From NCBI GenBank assembly GCA_032622095.1, contig CP136064.1, positions 248,529,827-248,593,826 on the forward strand: a DNA stretch of 64,000 nt. Reading direction: 5' to 3'. A program made the position numbers and the translations under genes. The notes beneath the pieces were generated by a model. The model was not told the DNA's origin. It did not search any database and was given only the letters and a program-made list of their open reading frames with translations. Positions within the stretch are counted from its first letter, which is position 1. Each line of letters opens with the position of its first letter. The DNA comes from Siphonodentalium dalli. Lineage: Eukaryota; Mollusca; Scaphopoda; Gadilida; Siphonodentaliidae. Below, one piece after another: positions 21,304 through 33,714 of the stretch.

Positions 21304-21991
21304 TCTCATATATATTTTGAAGACCTCTGTCTGTCTGTCTGTTTGTCTGTCTGTCATTAATACAAATCTACGATTCTCGACCGATCGGGACGAAACTTGG
21401 TACGTGTGTGTAGTTTGGCCAGGCGGTGGTCGTTGTCGTATTGGCGAGCCCGTGCGACGCCCGTGCAGCGCATGTATCTTGCCCCGAATACGAATTTTAT
21501 CGGGTCGCCGAGCCCGTGCGACGCCAGCTTCGCGCATGCGCATACGAGATATCGGAAACGGGTGAAGCTATCGACTTGAAATTTGCTATGTCAATGTATC
21601 TTGCCCCGGATACGACTTTTATCGGGTCACCGATCCCGTGCGACGCCAGCTTCGCGCATGCGCAGACCAGATCTCGGAAACGGGTGGAGCTATCGACTTG
21701 AAATTTGCTATGTGAATGTATCTTGCACCGGATACGAATTTTATCGGGTCGCCGAGCCCATGCGACGTCAGCTTCGCCCATGCGCAGACCAGATCTCGGA
21801 AACGGGTGGAGCTATCGACTTGAAATTTGGTATGTGAATGTATCTTGCCCCGGATACGAATTTTATCGGGTCGCCGAGCCCGTGCGACGCCAGCTTCGCG
21901 CATGCGCAGACCAGATCTCGGAAACGGGTAGAGCTATCGACTTGAAATTTGGTTTTTGAATAACCCGGACAACGTCGGGCTAATCGGCTAG
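21304..21991 (+). mobile_element. Non-autonomous Helitron, copy 1
   Basis: It starts with TC (TCTCATATATATTTTGAAG) directly after A at 21303 and ends in CTAG (21988-21991) directly before T. A CCCG...CGGG hairpin lies about 10 bp from that end. These are the three Helitron hallmarks: 5' TC, 3' hairpin plus CTRR, and insertion between A and T without target duplication. Both termini match the copy at 56077-56582. The interior holds (CTGT)n and nearly four 122-bp GC-rich units. No Rep/helicase is encoded. Confidence 0.9.
21470..21955. repeat. 122-bp tandem array within Helitron copy 1
   Basis: Unit starts around 21469, 21591, 21713 and 21835 share TGTATCTTGCCCCGGATACG, a GTGCGACGCC block, GCATGCGCAGACC and CGGAAACGGGTGGAGCTATC. 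The units are far more GC-rich than their surroundings. Open frames on both strands here come only from the periodicity. Confidence 0.9.
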
Positions 21992-21999
21992 TATTATAT

Positions 22000-22955
22000 A
22001 TTTTATCACGATCTTACGATCAAAATGTCTTTATAGACAAATAATATTCCCAAATCGTCAGTTTTATCTGTACTCCATTCACAACATGGTTATTTGTAGT
22101 TTATCGGGATTTATAAAAATATCTCTCGTTGTTGCAATTAATGTCCGGAAGAGATAGACCATCTTTAAAATGCAGTATTCCTGAATTTGTTTGTTATGAT
22201 TCGGGTGTATACTATTTTAATTTTGAGTGGGAGAAATCAGCCAACCATACCAATCTGCCTCTATAGTATAGGATTAACTATTTTTCCAAGAATTGGGTCA
22301 TGAAGTGTTAATATTTTGTTGAGCATTACCAAACTCCAGGCAGAGTTATCTCCCATCGCTCCGCTGAAATACCACTGCCATAAGGACATTAATTGGTAAG
22401 GATTTCTTACGTGTTTTTAGTTCTTATGTTTTAGGATTAAAATTGTCTATGTCTGGCTCAGTTCATATTGTTCTTATTAATAGAATTACCATTATTGCAA
22501 ACTTTAAAACAAATTTGGTGGTCAAAACAAGATAATAGGTGACTAAATACAGTTCCGCGACGATATGTAAAAATAGATTTATCGTCTGCAAAGTACCATC
22601 CTTGTGGCAGTGCTATATCGCAGTGACAACGTAGAGGGCGCTGTATGGAGTTTGTAGCATTATACATTCTCGATTCATCTTTTAAACACTTTAATATGTG
22701 AAACACTCTAAAATGTGTAACGCCAGATGTTTCTCCTGTTTGAGGCGATAATATGCCAACGTGTCTTCATAAACGAGTTGCATATACTTGTTCGTTCTTG
22801 TTTCAAGTGTTACAGAGAAGAAACAGAGTGTCTTTGATTATGGTAGATTATACAACACGCCCCCAAATTACATGGACATGACATTTTCAATTATTATTAT
22901 ATCTTTGATTAATATTGTTTATATGCGCAAATACCTTTGATTTTAATTTTCACCA
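22000..22955. other. No gene recognised
   Basis: Short frames only. The phrase GAAGAGATAGACCATCTTTAAA near 22151 recurs near 30315, which suggests a further old dispersed repeat. Confidence 0.45.
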
Positions 22956-22959
22956 CATG

Positions 22960-23380
22960 CATACAGGCTTGAGTATAAGGTGCCTGTCATTTGCAGAATG
23001 AGGCCCCCAGAGGGTGTATTTGGTGACTATCCCACACAGCGGGCTAGCATCACCAAATTCACCCTCTTGTGACCTCATTCTGCATGCCTCATTATGGGAG
23101 ACATGCATGGGAGACATAGACTCAGATTGAAGTTCCCAAATGGTGAATATTGTGATGTACACCCATTGGGAACCTCGATTATGCAATGTGTCGTCTGCCA
23201 GTTTGGGGATATTCATAAACTAAACTAAAAAAGAAATACATTTTATGTGAAGACGTTTCTATAGAAATCGGATAATAAAGAAACTTTCCAGAGAAGATGA
23301 GGCCTAACCAGAATGAGGTCCTCAAAGGGTGAATTTAGTTAGGCTAGCCCGCACCTAATTCTCAGGCCTGCATACAGGGA
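22960..23380. repeat. Dispersed repeat with GCAGAATGAGG modules
   Basis: CATTTGCAGAATGAGG followed by an AGAGGGTG(T/A)A(T/A)TT block occurs near 22988, in inverted form near 23050-23090, again near 23310, and at 54548 and 54725. The 22990-23095 part is itself an imperfect inverted repeat. Not coding. Confidence 0.6.
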
Positions 23381-23456
23381 TATCGAGTATTTGAACATTA
23401 TGGGACATGGCTTATGGCTAGAAGGTATTTTTATGGGTGTATTATTTAGACTTAAA

Positions 23457-25996
23457 GGTCCGAATCGGCATCTCTGGTTTAGACTAGGTTTTATTCTAGA
23501 CCAGGTTTAACTCCAGTTTAAACTAGGTTTAAGTAGGGTTTAAACTTGGTTTTACGGTAGTTAAACTAGGTTTACGGGAGTCAAACTGGGTTTTAGTGTA
23601 GTTAAACCAAGTTTTGTGATAAACTCAGTTTAAGTTTGTGGAATTCGATCTCAATTAAAAACTAGGTTTTATTGACGTGATAAAGTTATGGTAATATTAC
23701 TAATTGTTTGTGGTGAATTGGCTATATAATCATCAGTAGAAGCTTCGGTATATATGATTTATACGTACCATACGTCTCGTCTCGAAAATATACCTTTAAA
23801 TATACTTTGAAAAAATATCAAAGTTAAACCACCCTACCCCAGGTTTTACTAAAACCTAGTTTTTTGGGTTTAATTATTCGGTTGATTTTTTTCGCCCAGT
23901 ATTGATGTTGTTTCTTCGCATATATGGGAGTGTTTATTTTGAATTGGGGGAGGCGTTTATGCGCGGGCGTTTGCACTCAATGTACATGCAGGAGAGTCTT
24001 AGTGGAATTCGGGGAGGCTATGTCTGTATTTATGAGATAATTCTAACAAAATATGTGCCAGTGTGATGGATGTTTTCTTGCTATTTATGTCTGTTTGCAA
24101 TTCGCTCGTTCGGATGTCGCTTTGACGACTGAGAGCATGGAGGGGTCGGACTGATCAATTTGACACGTTAGACACGAACATGAATTTTGAAACTGATTCC
24201 TTATTCACAAAAAGGTCTCTTTCGGTCAATTTGACGCATGGGTTGGTGGCCTGCCCAAGACACCCCAGTCCTCACCCTGGGGAGGGTAGCGGCCACCCTG
24301 AGGGGGAATGGAATATGGACTATTTTGGAGAACTGTAAGGATTTCGGCCAATCTGATGGTATGGGTGGGTGCCTCGCCCCAAATAACACATAGAAACACC
24401 CCACCCCTCACATCCGGGGGTACCACCCGAGGGGGTGAACATGGGATATGGACCATTTTCGAGACCGGTATGGATGGATGGATGGCCCGCTCAAATGTCC
24501 CATAGAAACAGCCCACCCGTCAACGCTGGGGGAACCACCCCAGGAGGTGAAAATGGGTATGGACCTCTTTCGAGAAGGGTAAGGATTTCGGTAAATTTGA
24601 TTTCAGGAGTGTGGGTAGTCCGCTCCAACTACCCCCTAGAAACACCCTCACCCGTGGGGAACAACCCCGATGGGTTGAAATGGGGTATGGACCATTTTCG
24701 AGAACGGTGGGTGGCACATCCCAAATACCCCCATAGAAACACCCTAACCAGCACCCCGGGGTCCATATCCCATTTGCACCCGCTCGGGTAGAACCACCCG
24801 CGGTGGGGTGGGGGTGTTTCTATGGACTATATTTGAGGGCGGGCCGCCCACCATTGCCGTCATATTGGCCGAAATGATTACCGTTCTCGATAACGGTCCA
24901 TACCCCATTCCGACACCCGGGTGAGGGGTGGGGTGTTTCTGTGGGGTATTTGGGGCGGGCCACCTATACATGGCGTAATATTGACCGACAGAGCCATGTT
25001 TTTTGCGAATAATCAATAAAATGTTCCATACCCCTTTTCACCCCAGCAGGGTGGTACCCTCCAGTTATGAGGGTAGGGTGTTTATATGGGATATTTGGAG
25101 CGGGCCACACACCCCTGTCATCAAATTGGCCGAAATCGTTACCGTTCTCGAACATGGTTCATATTCCATCTTCACCCCTCGGGTGGTAACCAACTCCACC
25201 CGCCCGGATGTGAGCGGTGGGGTGTTTATATGGGTTATTTGAGGTACCCTAAACCCGGGGGTGATGGCTGGGGTCTTTCTATTCGGTATTTGGGCATACT
25301 CAATTTCCACCTCCTCGTGTGGCACCCCCCCCCCCCGGTGAGGGTGGATGGGGGGATTCTATGGTGTATTTTGATCGGTCCACCCACTCCTGCTGCCAAA
25401 TTAATTAGCCTAAAACCTCACCGTTCTCGAAAATGGTCCATACCCCAGTTATCCCGGGGTGAGGGGTGATGTTTCTAACGGGTATTTTGGGCGGGCCACC
25501 CATTCTTGCCGTCCAATTCGCCGAAATCTTCCCGTTCTCGAAAATGGTCCATACCACATTTTCACCCGTCCGGATGGTACCCCCGGGGGTGGTGGTGTTT
25601 CTATGGGGTATTTGTGGCGGGCCCCCACCCATGCCCTCAAGAGATATTTTTGAGTTCCAAAAGTCATGTTCGTCCATGATATTAGATAATATCTGACCGC
25701 TATACAACATACCGTACATTCGTCGTGATTTCTCAACGCGCACGGGTTATCTGCCTGATTAGGAGATTAGATAGCGACAACAGGTCGCGTGACCGGACAA
25801 TACACTGACAAGTAGCGATAATAAACAGACAGACCACGCCTCCTATCCTTGCAATTGGACAAGTGTGGCCCACAGGTAACGCAATCGACCAAATCTATGT
25901 CGTCCCAGAGGTGGAGAAAAACTTGGTTCTACTACTAAAACCCAGTTTAAACTGGTAGTTTAAACTAGGTCTAAACTGGAGATGCCGATTCGGACC
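23457..25996. mobile_element. 2.5-kb TIR element with AAACTAGGTTT subterminal repeats
   Basis: GGTCCGAATCGGCATCTC at 23457 is matched in inverted form ending at 25996; similarity continues through the neighbouring GTTTAGAC and AAACTAGGTTT repeats (about 36 bp). The left flank is TTAA (23453-23456), but the right side reads AATA, so a TTAA duplication is not complete. AAACTAGGTTT-like motifs recur at 23480-23640 and 25930-25975. No transposase was seen. The interior is occupied by a GC-rich inverted tandem array. Confidence 0.75.
24230..25640. repeat. GC-rich tandem array that inverts at about 24770
   Basis: Units of roughly 110-145 bp share three phrases: GGTGTTTCTATGGG(G/A)TATTT, GGCCGAAATC and CGTTCTCGAAAATGGTCCAT. 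Left of about 24770 they read on the minus strand (GGACCATTTTCGAGA); right of it on the plus strand. The array is the most GC-rich part of the area. Open frames within it are periodicity artefacts. Confidence 0.85.
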
Positions 25997-26002
25997 AATA
26001 GG

Positions 26003-26232
26003 TCACTCTCACCTGAAAACGTGCTGAATTGTACACAGGGTTTGATATCGGTGCTAACGCAATTTGTTTTCAGTTCATTCTAATTTTCATTGAAACGTAA
26101 ACAATTATTCTAGCAGAAATCGTGACAGACACAAAAACTTAACGTCACTTCGAACAAGATTTTAAAACCCGTGTACCCTTCAGCACATTTTCGAAACCTG
26201 TGTGCCCTTCAGCACTTTTTTCGTGATCCGTT
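26003..26232. mobile_element. Small inverted-repeat element related to the 6.68-kb minisatellite
   Basis: The left end GGTCACTCTCACC...GTGCTGAATTGTACACAGG is mirrored at 26166-26232 (GTACCCTTCAGCACATTTTC, CAGCACTTTTTTCGTGATCC). The terminal unit is the same 29-bp sequence expanded at 6670-6916. It abuts the right TIR of the 23457-25996 element. Target duplication not resolved. Confidence 0.65.
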
Positions 26233-26384
26233 TAGATTCATTTAGACTTTCCAACTGCACCAGGTGCCAATTGAGGACATGTATCTCCAAATCATGGAAT
26301 CTCCATTTGCATTTCTCTTGTTCAAACTTTTCAACTGTCAGAACAATTCCAAGCGAATAGCACGTGGATGAAAATCCGCACATT

Positions 26385-26640
26385 ATCTGCTTATAATATA
26401 ACTTGTTTTGGTAGATAATCTGCTTAGAGTTATAGTCACATTATCGACTCACAATGAGGCGATTCTAAGCAGATTATGCGCGGACAATGACAGAAATAAG
26501 CAAATTCACGACTGTTCATGTGTACATTCTTTAACAAGTGTTTTCACTGCGGCCATAAAACTAAATAACGGATATGACTCCATTATCTGCTTATTTCAGA
26601 ATTATGTATTCACGTTATGTACCTATTTCACATTATAGGT
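26385..26640 (-). repeat. Dispersed repeat, inverted copy of the 19.8 and 45.9 kb family
   Basis: Contains GGCGATTCTAAGCAGATTAT, TAACAAGTGTTTTCACTG and TTATCTGCTTATTTCAGAA, in opposite orientation to 45905-46205. No coding sequence. Confidence 0.75.
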
Positions 26641-26659
26641 CGATTGTATCCTTATATAC

Positions 26660-26895
26660 GCGAGTATATGTTGGAAAATTACCAAGGGCCATTTCAATCC
26701 AACGTGTTTACAGAAAGTAGGAAAATTTAGGAATCGTGGCCTAAAACGACATATTTCATACTATATATTTGTTCAAAAATCATCAAGCTATTAGAACAAT
26801 CTCAATTTAACCTGTTTTGGGCCTGAAATTTCCATTTAGGCATGAATTATTTAACTGTTGAAATGTTGACCAAAGCCAGGATGTGAGACAACCCG
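26660..26895. repeat. Diverged copy of the 8.44-kb dispersed repeat
   Basis: Ends with GGCATGAATT...AACTGTTGAAATGTTGACCAAAGCCAGG..GTGAGAC, close to 8707-8758. The first part has only weak similarity. Confidence 0.5.
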
Positions 26896-27133
26896 AGCGC
26901 CCCCTCCTCCGCTGTCACCACGCCATTCCGTGGTTCCAAGTGAAGTTCCTTATGGAAATGAATTTGATTTAGAACTACATCTATACCATTAGAATTGAAC
27001 GTAAAAGATGCACCATCCCATTTGACACACTAGATCTAGTGATATAGCAGACACTGCGTGAGTGCATTCGTGTTCGAGGAGTAGACGCAAAGGGTTTCCT
27101 GGGTAATTGCTGTCAATTACTGTGATATTCGTA

Positions 27134-27337
27134 CAGTAATGCTCTAAGTAATCGACTCTTTAACCACAGCAGAATTATGGGTAACTTTTCAGGATTTAGT
27201 CGGAAATATGGCTTGTTGCCATTCATCGGAAAGCTCTCATTCGGATGAATGGCAACAAGCCATATTTCCGACTAAATCCTGAAAAGTTACCCATAATTCT
27301 GCTGTGGTTAAAGAGTCGATTACTTAGAGCATTACTG
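27134..27337. mobile_element. Palindromic Tc1/mariner-type MITE, copy 1
   Basis: A 204-bp near-perfect palindrome beginning CAGTAATGCTCTAAG and ending in its complement, flanked by TA on both sides (27132-27133 and 27338-27339). TA targets and CAGT termini are typical of Tc1/mariner. Arms of about 95 bp surround a 16-nt centre. Copies lie at 33501-33712 and 58025-58182. No transposase. Confidence 0.92.
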
Positions 27338-27339
27338 TA

Positions 27340-28019
27340 TGTCTCAACATCAGTTTATATTAACACAACCAGTTACGTTATGCGTGGCCAGTTGCCAGGC
27401 TTGAACTACTTGGGATTCAACTCAACATCCAAGATTAGTACATTAGTTTGGGGTGCATGAAGAGAGCATCCTTGAACTTAAATAATCGCAAAAAGTAAAT
27501 ATCATAGCAAATTCGCAGTACGATTGCACTCCATCCTTTAAGTTGAAGTATACGTGCTAAATTCATCAAAAAGTGTTTCATTTTTTAACTAAACATTAAC
27601 TGTTGAATGATTAAAATTTCATAGCACAGTTCCTTTAACACCACGGGAGACATGATTTCCACTGAACGGCTTTTACTAAGTTAATAAACAGGCTTCAAAT
27701 GTGTCTAACAGTTTTCTCATCACTGTCAAACTGCACGCCTATAATACCAATGTTCCAAAATAACGTGAGTTATCTGCCCCAAATCTTTAATAGTCAAAAG
27801 ATCGACAAAAAGAGCCCCATTGTATGACAGGATTTTTTTAAACACAATTACACGCTTGTAAAGTACGACTATACTGTATTGTATACAAACCTACATGCAC
27901 ATTATAGTAGGAAATAATGGCAATACAACAGACGGATTACAAGGAAGCAATACATAAGTTATTCAAATTTAAAAGGGATATTAAGATTTCATTTCTGATA
28001 ATTAACCAGTTGTCGACCA
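27340..28019. other. No gene recognised
   Basis: Short frames only; nothing supported. Confidence 0.45.
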
Positions 28020-28024
28020 TGGTC

Positions 28025-28890
28025 CTGGTAAACTAGTCCAGCTATGATGTTGGTGGGTTTTGCTGATTAGGTATGATGCTGGTGGGTTCTGCTGAATTGG
28101 TTATGATGTTGTGGGTTCTGCTGATTTTGCTACTGCATGATGTTGGTGGGTTCTGCTGATTTAGCTACCGTATGGTGTTGTGGGTTCTGTTGATTTATCC
28201 ACAGTATGATGTTGATTGATTCTAAGATTCAGCTACAGTATGATGTTGTGGTCTGCTGAATTAGATATGATGTTGGTGGGTTCTGCTGATTTAGTATGAT
28301 GTTGGTGGGTTCTGCTGATTTGGCTATTGTGTTGGTGGGTTCTGCTGGGTTTTTTTTAGCTATGATGTTGGTGGGTTTTGTTGGTTTGGCTATTGTGTTG
28401 GTGGGTTCTGCTGATTTAGTAATGGTGTGTGGTTCTGCTGATTTAGCTACGATTTTGGTGGTTTCTGCTGGGTTGTTTTAGCTATGATGTTGGTGGGTTT
28501 TGTTGGTTTGGCTATTGTGTTGGTGGGGACTGCTTAATTATATATGATGTTGGTGGGTTCTGCTCAATTAGATATGATGTTGGTGGGTTCTGATGATTTA
28601 GCTATGATGTTGATGGGTTCTGCTGTTTCGTTTTAGCTATGATGTTGGTGGGTTTTGTTGATTTGGCTATTGTGTTGCTGGGTTCTGCTTAATTATATAT
28701 GATGCTGGTGTTAGGTTCTGCTGATTTAGCTATGGTGTTTGTGTCCTGCTGATTTAGCGATATGGTGTTGATGGGTTATGCTGATTTGATCTACGATGTT
28801 GGTGAATTCTGCTGTTTTAAATTTAGCTATGATGTTGATGGTTTCTTCTGATTTAGCTATGATGTTTCGGGTTCTGCCGATTTAATGACA
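28025..28890. repeat. Degenerate minisatellite, about 30-bp unit
   Basis: Roughly 28 units resembling GATGTTGGTGGGTTCTGCTG plus ATTTAGCTAT, with many indels and point changes. The T/G-rich plus strand gives artefactual Val/Gly/Ser-rich frames. Greater divergence than the 38-kb array suggests it is older. Confidence 0.92.
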
Positions 28891-30843
28891 CAGCAAGTCT
28901 TACGCAAGTCGAAGACTTTAGCAAAAATCTGGTCCGGACTTTTCTTCAACGTTGATTGGTTGGCTTATCTGTGATCTTCGTCATGGAACTATTTTTAAAC
29001 TGAAGACAAATATCGAAGACCACATCATTATGAGGATGTGAAACAATGTGTACTCACCACAGATAATAATTAACAATGGGCATTCTTGGAATTTACACCG
29101 AATCTAAAGTATATTATGTGAAATTGTACAGTGATGTAGGACAGTAAGATTTTCATAAAACAATTTGACAAGCCTGGTCAGCAAACAACTTTGAACTGGA
29201 CAACACTGTTAGGGCCAATTTACTGCATTATAACGGGCTGCTAACATTTTATATATACTATTTATTTCATTGTTGGGCACTTTGCTTTACGATTACCCCA
29301 GCATTATACTATTTTACAATTATATCTGGCAATATTCCTTGGCATTAATTTCAACAAACTATTCATATGACCAAAGTTACAATGTATTTGCCAGACAACT
29401 GCCCGGCGAAGCACTACCTGTAGTATTTGGGGGCAGGTGTCACACCCACCCAGAACTTACGGCCCTGCATGATTAGAGAAGCTCTTTAAGAATCCAATCA
29501 GCTTGTATTGATATTCCAGATCGAAGGAGGTTATAGAGTAAAGTTTGTCAATTGTTTTAAAATCCAGTTTGAATCGTTACCCATGGATTGTCAACAACAA
29601 TCGACATTTCACGGTAAACTTTAATTACCAGTAGCAAATTTCTATTCAATATGAACACATTTTATTTCAGGCAATTTATTTTTATATTTATAAACTGTGT
29701 AATTTGTGTAAAGTTGTTTAACCCTTATTTCGTATGTGTATGACACATTCTTCCCTTCTTACGTCGACGTAATTTGGAGGTTCAAATGTCCGTTTAAAGT
29801 ACACAGACATCATAACATATGGTATATAATTATATACTTAGCCTATTACAAAGAACGATCCAAATCAATATTAATATTCCTGGTGCTTTGCAATAATCAT
29901 AAAACGTAACAATCGTTAAAATAAAAAAAAATAAAAAAATGGTCTATCAATTCCTAAGCACGTTATATAATTTCTGAGGTATATAATAATAATAAATATG
30001 AGTCGAAGCCACCTGTCTGGAAACGCTTCTATCAATTAAGATTGATTATACTTCGATATCTGCTAAATATAATGCGATAAACAAGTGGGACATTTTTTCG
30101 TTACTAATTTTAGATAGAGTTATATTTGCCACATGCTATGCTACGAAAGAGCGAGAGCCGTACCATTCCCAAATTGATTGAATGTATATATTGTATATTA
30201 TACCAGAAAATTCGAAATAAAATCAATATTAATTGACAGAAGTGTTTCCCGACAGGGGTCTTCGATTCATATTTATTATTACATACCACGGCAATCGTAT
30301 AAAACTTGTTATAGGAAGAGATAGACCATCTTTAAATTTTACATAGAGATAATGATTTATTATTTTAGAAAATCGGAATTGGCAATGCCGGCGATGTCGA
30401 GCAGAACCAACAAGCGACATCAAATAATAGCACGGGTTTTGAGACACATCATTTTATAATGTCACCCCTTCAAGTTCATGTCGGCAAATTCCCAAAGGAC
30501 CTTTATACATTTGTGGTAATTGCTGTCGTGAGACACATAGATATGTGGTCCAATCGAAGCAGGGGATGTCACATCCTGGTGGCAAGCGTCGAGCAATTGT
30601 GGTTTCACAAAAGGGCGACCACTAATTTTCTGTTCTGATACGCATGGACCACCGTTCACCCCCAAATGTTATAGGAGCGCCGATCACCCACACCAATGCT
30701 ATCCACAAACGGCTCCTTCTACACAGTTTCGTCATGAAACTTCGCGGATAGGATAGGACAAGATAACCATAGTCAGAAATGGTAACGCCACCAAGATCAT
30801 ATTATTAGCCATAAATATAAATTATAATATAATTATAATATAA
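28891..30843. other. No gene recognised
   Basis: A 68-residue plus-strand frame at 29270-29476 has no recognisable features. The GAGATAGACCATCTTTAAA phrase near 30319 is shared with 22156. Otherwise AT-rich sequence. Confidence 0.45.
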
Positions 30844-30895
30844 AATATTATTCATTAGTTAGCGCTAATATAGGCGCTAACTAATGAATAATATT
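30844..30895. repeat. Perfect 22-bp inverted repeat
   Basis: AATATTATTCATTAGTTAGC plus GC (30844-30865) pairs exactly with 30874-30895 across an 8-nt loop. Confidence 0.88.
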
Positions 30896-31495
30896 ATTTG
30901 AATGACTTGTTAAATAACATCTAATAAATATTCATCTTATTCACAACTTTAAGGAGTCCTTCTGGCACACGAGAATGTTTATCGCCGTTTGATTTGCACC
31001 AAGTGAACTCGGGGCATATATAATTGATAGAACAGATATCTATTATGATGATCGTGTCGTTATTTGTTTAAAATACGTATCAATTGACATATACGCAGCC
31101 GTTCCCTCATTAAAATATACATATATCGCCCATTTTAGGGGAACTCCGCGAATTCGGGGATTTCCGCATAGTGACCTCCGCAAATAGGGACCTACTGCAA
31201 AACGTCGCACCCAATGCAAGTTGTAAACAAATACGATTGACATGCGTTTTAACGAGGTGAGCTTTAATTAGATGAAAGAAACAATGCTACATAAACTATT
31301 TGCCATGGACTCAGCCAGTGTGCCATATATATGTGTCAACTAAGGTCGCTTTGCGTGGTAAAATTGAAAAGTGAAAGTGGAAATTCGGAAAACCTATTGA
31401 AAATGAAAGTAGCCTTAATTTTGGGAATTCCGCGGCAGATTGCAGTGAATCTATACTATTGAAAGTGAATGTACGATTCCTCGAATTCTATCAGA

Positions 31496-31573
31496 TATCG
31501 CGACTCTGCTCGTTTTCGTGATCATAGGTTATATAGGGCCTATATGACCACGAAAACGAGTCGAGTCGCGATA
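31496..31573. repeat. Hairpin with GC palindromic centre
   Basis: Outer arms TATCGCGACTC...CTCGTTTTCGTG and their complement, with two unpaired positions, enclose a central ATATAGGGCCTATAT. Confidence 0.85.
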
Positions 31574-32867
31574 CATTCATCGGTACAAACACATTGTGTA
31601 TACGATACAATTTTGACTTGATCACCGTACTATTTTGGCTTCAAAATATTTAATTATACGGCTGATGACATTTTTAGTTCATTTAACCTGGGTAAATTTA
31701 ACCTGTGACCTTCCACTGTACCTCGCCTTGATAGTTAGTCAGCCGCTGTCATATCGATATCGATTCCCGCCGGTATGGGGGGGTGGGAGCCATTACTTCT
31801 CGACTTTTCGGTAATTAGAAAATTAAAGATGGCGGTTACTCCAAGTCTCGATCCAACAGAACAGACATGCGCACTCCAATTAAAATTACCTATAACTCAC
31901 TTCACTACACCAGGGGCTCCCAGTGGGTTGTACATTATTTTCAGGCTATCAGATTATTTATATTTTCAAGAACATATTATTACACCGGTGACTTTAAGTT
32001 TACAATTTCAGCCTGTCCTGACTATCGATACGATTGAGTCATATTTTCAAAAACATATTATACACCGGTGGCGTTAACTTTGCAAATTCAGCATCTACGT
32101 GATTATATCGGTACGATTGAGTAAGGTACAAAAAAAAATCTCCCACGATACATTAGCCCATTGGACCACAGAATCTCAAAATCTGCAAAACTAGCAACAC
32201 CACCTTGTGGCGTAATAATTTATTTACAATATACACACGAATAATACAATGGCAGTAACATATAATAAAGTAAATGCTGTATATATTGTTGGGGGTTAGC
32301 CTAGCACTGTCGGGCTGTCTTCCTGCTACCCCCTGAAACAAGTATCACTATAAATAATTGCATAGATGGCTTGTATTTCATATCCACGCACACGTACAGA
32401 CTACATATATAATCATATATAAAACTATCTAGAATCTAGTTTTTAGGGCATATCACAAACGCGTATTGGTGTGGTTGTGAGCCAATCCAGACGAATTGTA
32501 AGATCGAAGATGTACTATCTCTCCGTAGGAATGTTTTGAACTTTTCAGATTAGGTAAAACATATGCACAGCTTCGGTTCCAGTTCCAGTTCCATGGGTAT
32601 ATTAAGAACAAAATATTTAGTTTTTTGTTGTTACAACGGATTCAGGCGAGAGATACCGCCATCTTTAATTAAGTAAACAAAATAGGAATTATCTATATAG
32701 ATCGCTGGAAAGTCTTTTTGTTGAGTGAGGTTTTGGGATAATTCCGCAGTTCCATTTAGTATACGTTAGTCAAATCAAATGATCGTCATGACAGTCGGCG
32801 TTCGTTTCTTGTCATTTCGCACGGTGTGACGTACTGTATGTATGTGGAATTTACAGGCGATTGTTAA
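31574..32867. other. No gene; short tandem duplication near 31965-32125
   Basis: Two blocks containing ATATTTTCAA(G/A)AACATATTA and ACCGGTG, about 90 bp apart, form a partial duplication. No coding region recognised. Confidence 0.5.
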
Positions 32868-33347
32868 AGGTACTCAATCCGATAAAACTCCTCTCAATTA
32901 CTATTTTAATAGCTTCGGGGGTCAAAAATATTTGATTCGAGTCGAGGAAGTCACCCATCAAAGGTCAGATTTGTTAGATATCGATTTTAGAAATCTATTA
33001 TTTTTCATTATCGGGAATACTTTCTGGCCCAGAACTCAGTCAAAATTGCGTTATTATTACCACTTGATTTTAGAGTTATCCATCCTTGTCTGTTTGAAAA
33101 GTATTTTGGTGTACACATCTCGCGCAGGTTACGAAACTGACGGCAATTATTAGTACTCATCTCGAGAAACTAACAAATTTCAAAAATCAATATCTAATAA
33201 CTCTGAGCTTTGTTTGATGGGTTCCTCGACTCGAATCAAATATTTTTTACTCCCAAAGCCAAAGAAATAGTAATATAGGACCCTCTGATCGGATTGTTGT
33301 TGTTGGAATCTGTTGAGATGGGGACCCTCTGTTCGGATTGAGTACCT
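32868..33347. mobile_element. TTAA-type MITE, AGGTACTC family
   Basis: TIR AGGTACTCAATCCGA (32868-32882) is mirrored exactly at 33333-33347, with TTAA on both sides (32864-32867 and 33348-33351). Longer subterminal inverted similarity covers the GATTCGAGTCGAGGAA and CCCATCAAA blocks. The 480-bp body encodes no transposase; the 103-residue frame inside is not recognisable. Confidence 0.88.
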
Positions 33348-33500
33348 TTAATTCCTGCATGACTTACGATCGCCACCAAAAAGTAACACATTGTTGATGT
33401 AGTGCTTCGTCTAGAATTAAAATTCATTGAGAAAAAAAATTACAACTAAAATAGGCCTTTCTCGTAATTTCATCCCACTGGCGCTCATTGGGACTATATA

Positions 33501-33712
33501 CAGTAATGCCCTAAATAATCGACTCCTTAACCACAGCAGAATTATGGGTAACTTTTCATGATTTAGTCGGAAATATGGCTTGTTGCCATTCATCGGAAAG
33601 CTCTCGGGAGAGCTTTCCGATGAATGGCAACAAGCCACATTTCCGGCTAAATCCTGAAAAGTTACCAATAATTCTGCTGTGGTTAAGGAGTCGATTGTTT
33701 AGAACATTACTG
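33501..33712. mobile_element. Palindromic Tc1/mariner-type MITE, copy 2
   Basis: 212-bp palindrome, CAGTAATGC...GCATTACTG-like ends (one arm reads AACATTACTG), flanked by TA. Pairing runs through the centre (GGAAAGCTCTC/GGGAGAGCTTTCC), so it is more complete than copies 1 and 3. The inner block CTCCTTAACC matches copy 3, not copy 1. Confidence 0.92.
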
Positions 33713-33714
33713 TA

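Noticed and set aside
21301-21959. Several 80-98 residue Arg-rich frames on both strands
   Set aside because: They come from the 122-bp Helitron array and appear on both strands equally.
24226-25743. Gly/Pro-rich frames up to 127 residues
   Set aside because: Composition and periodicity of the GC-rich array; no domain and no consistent frame between units.
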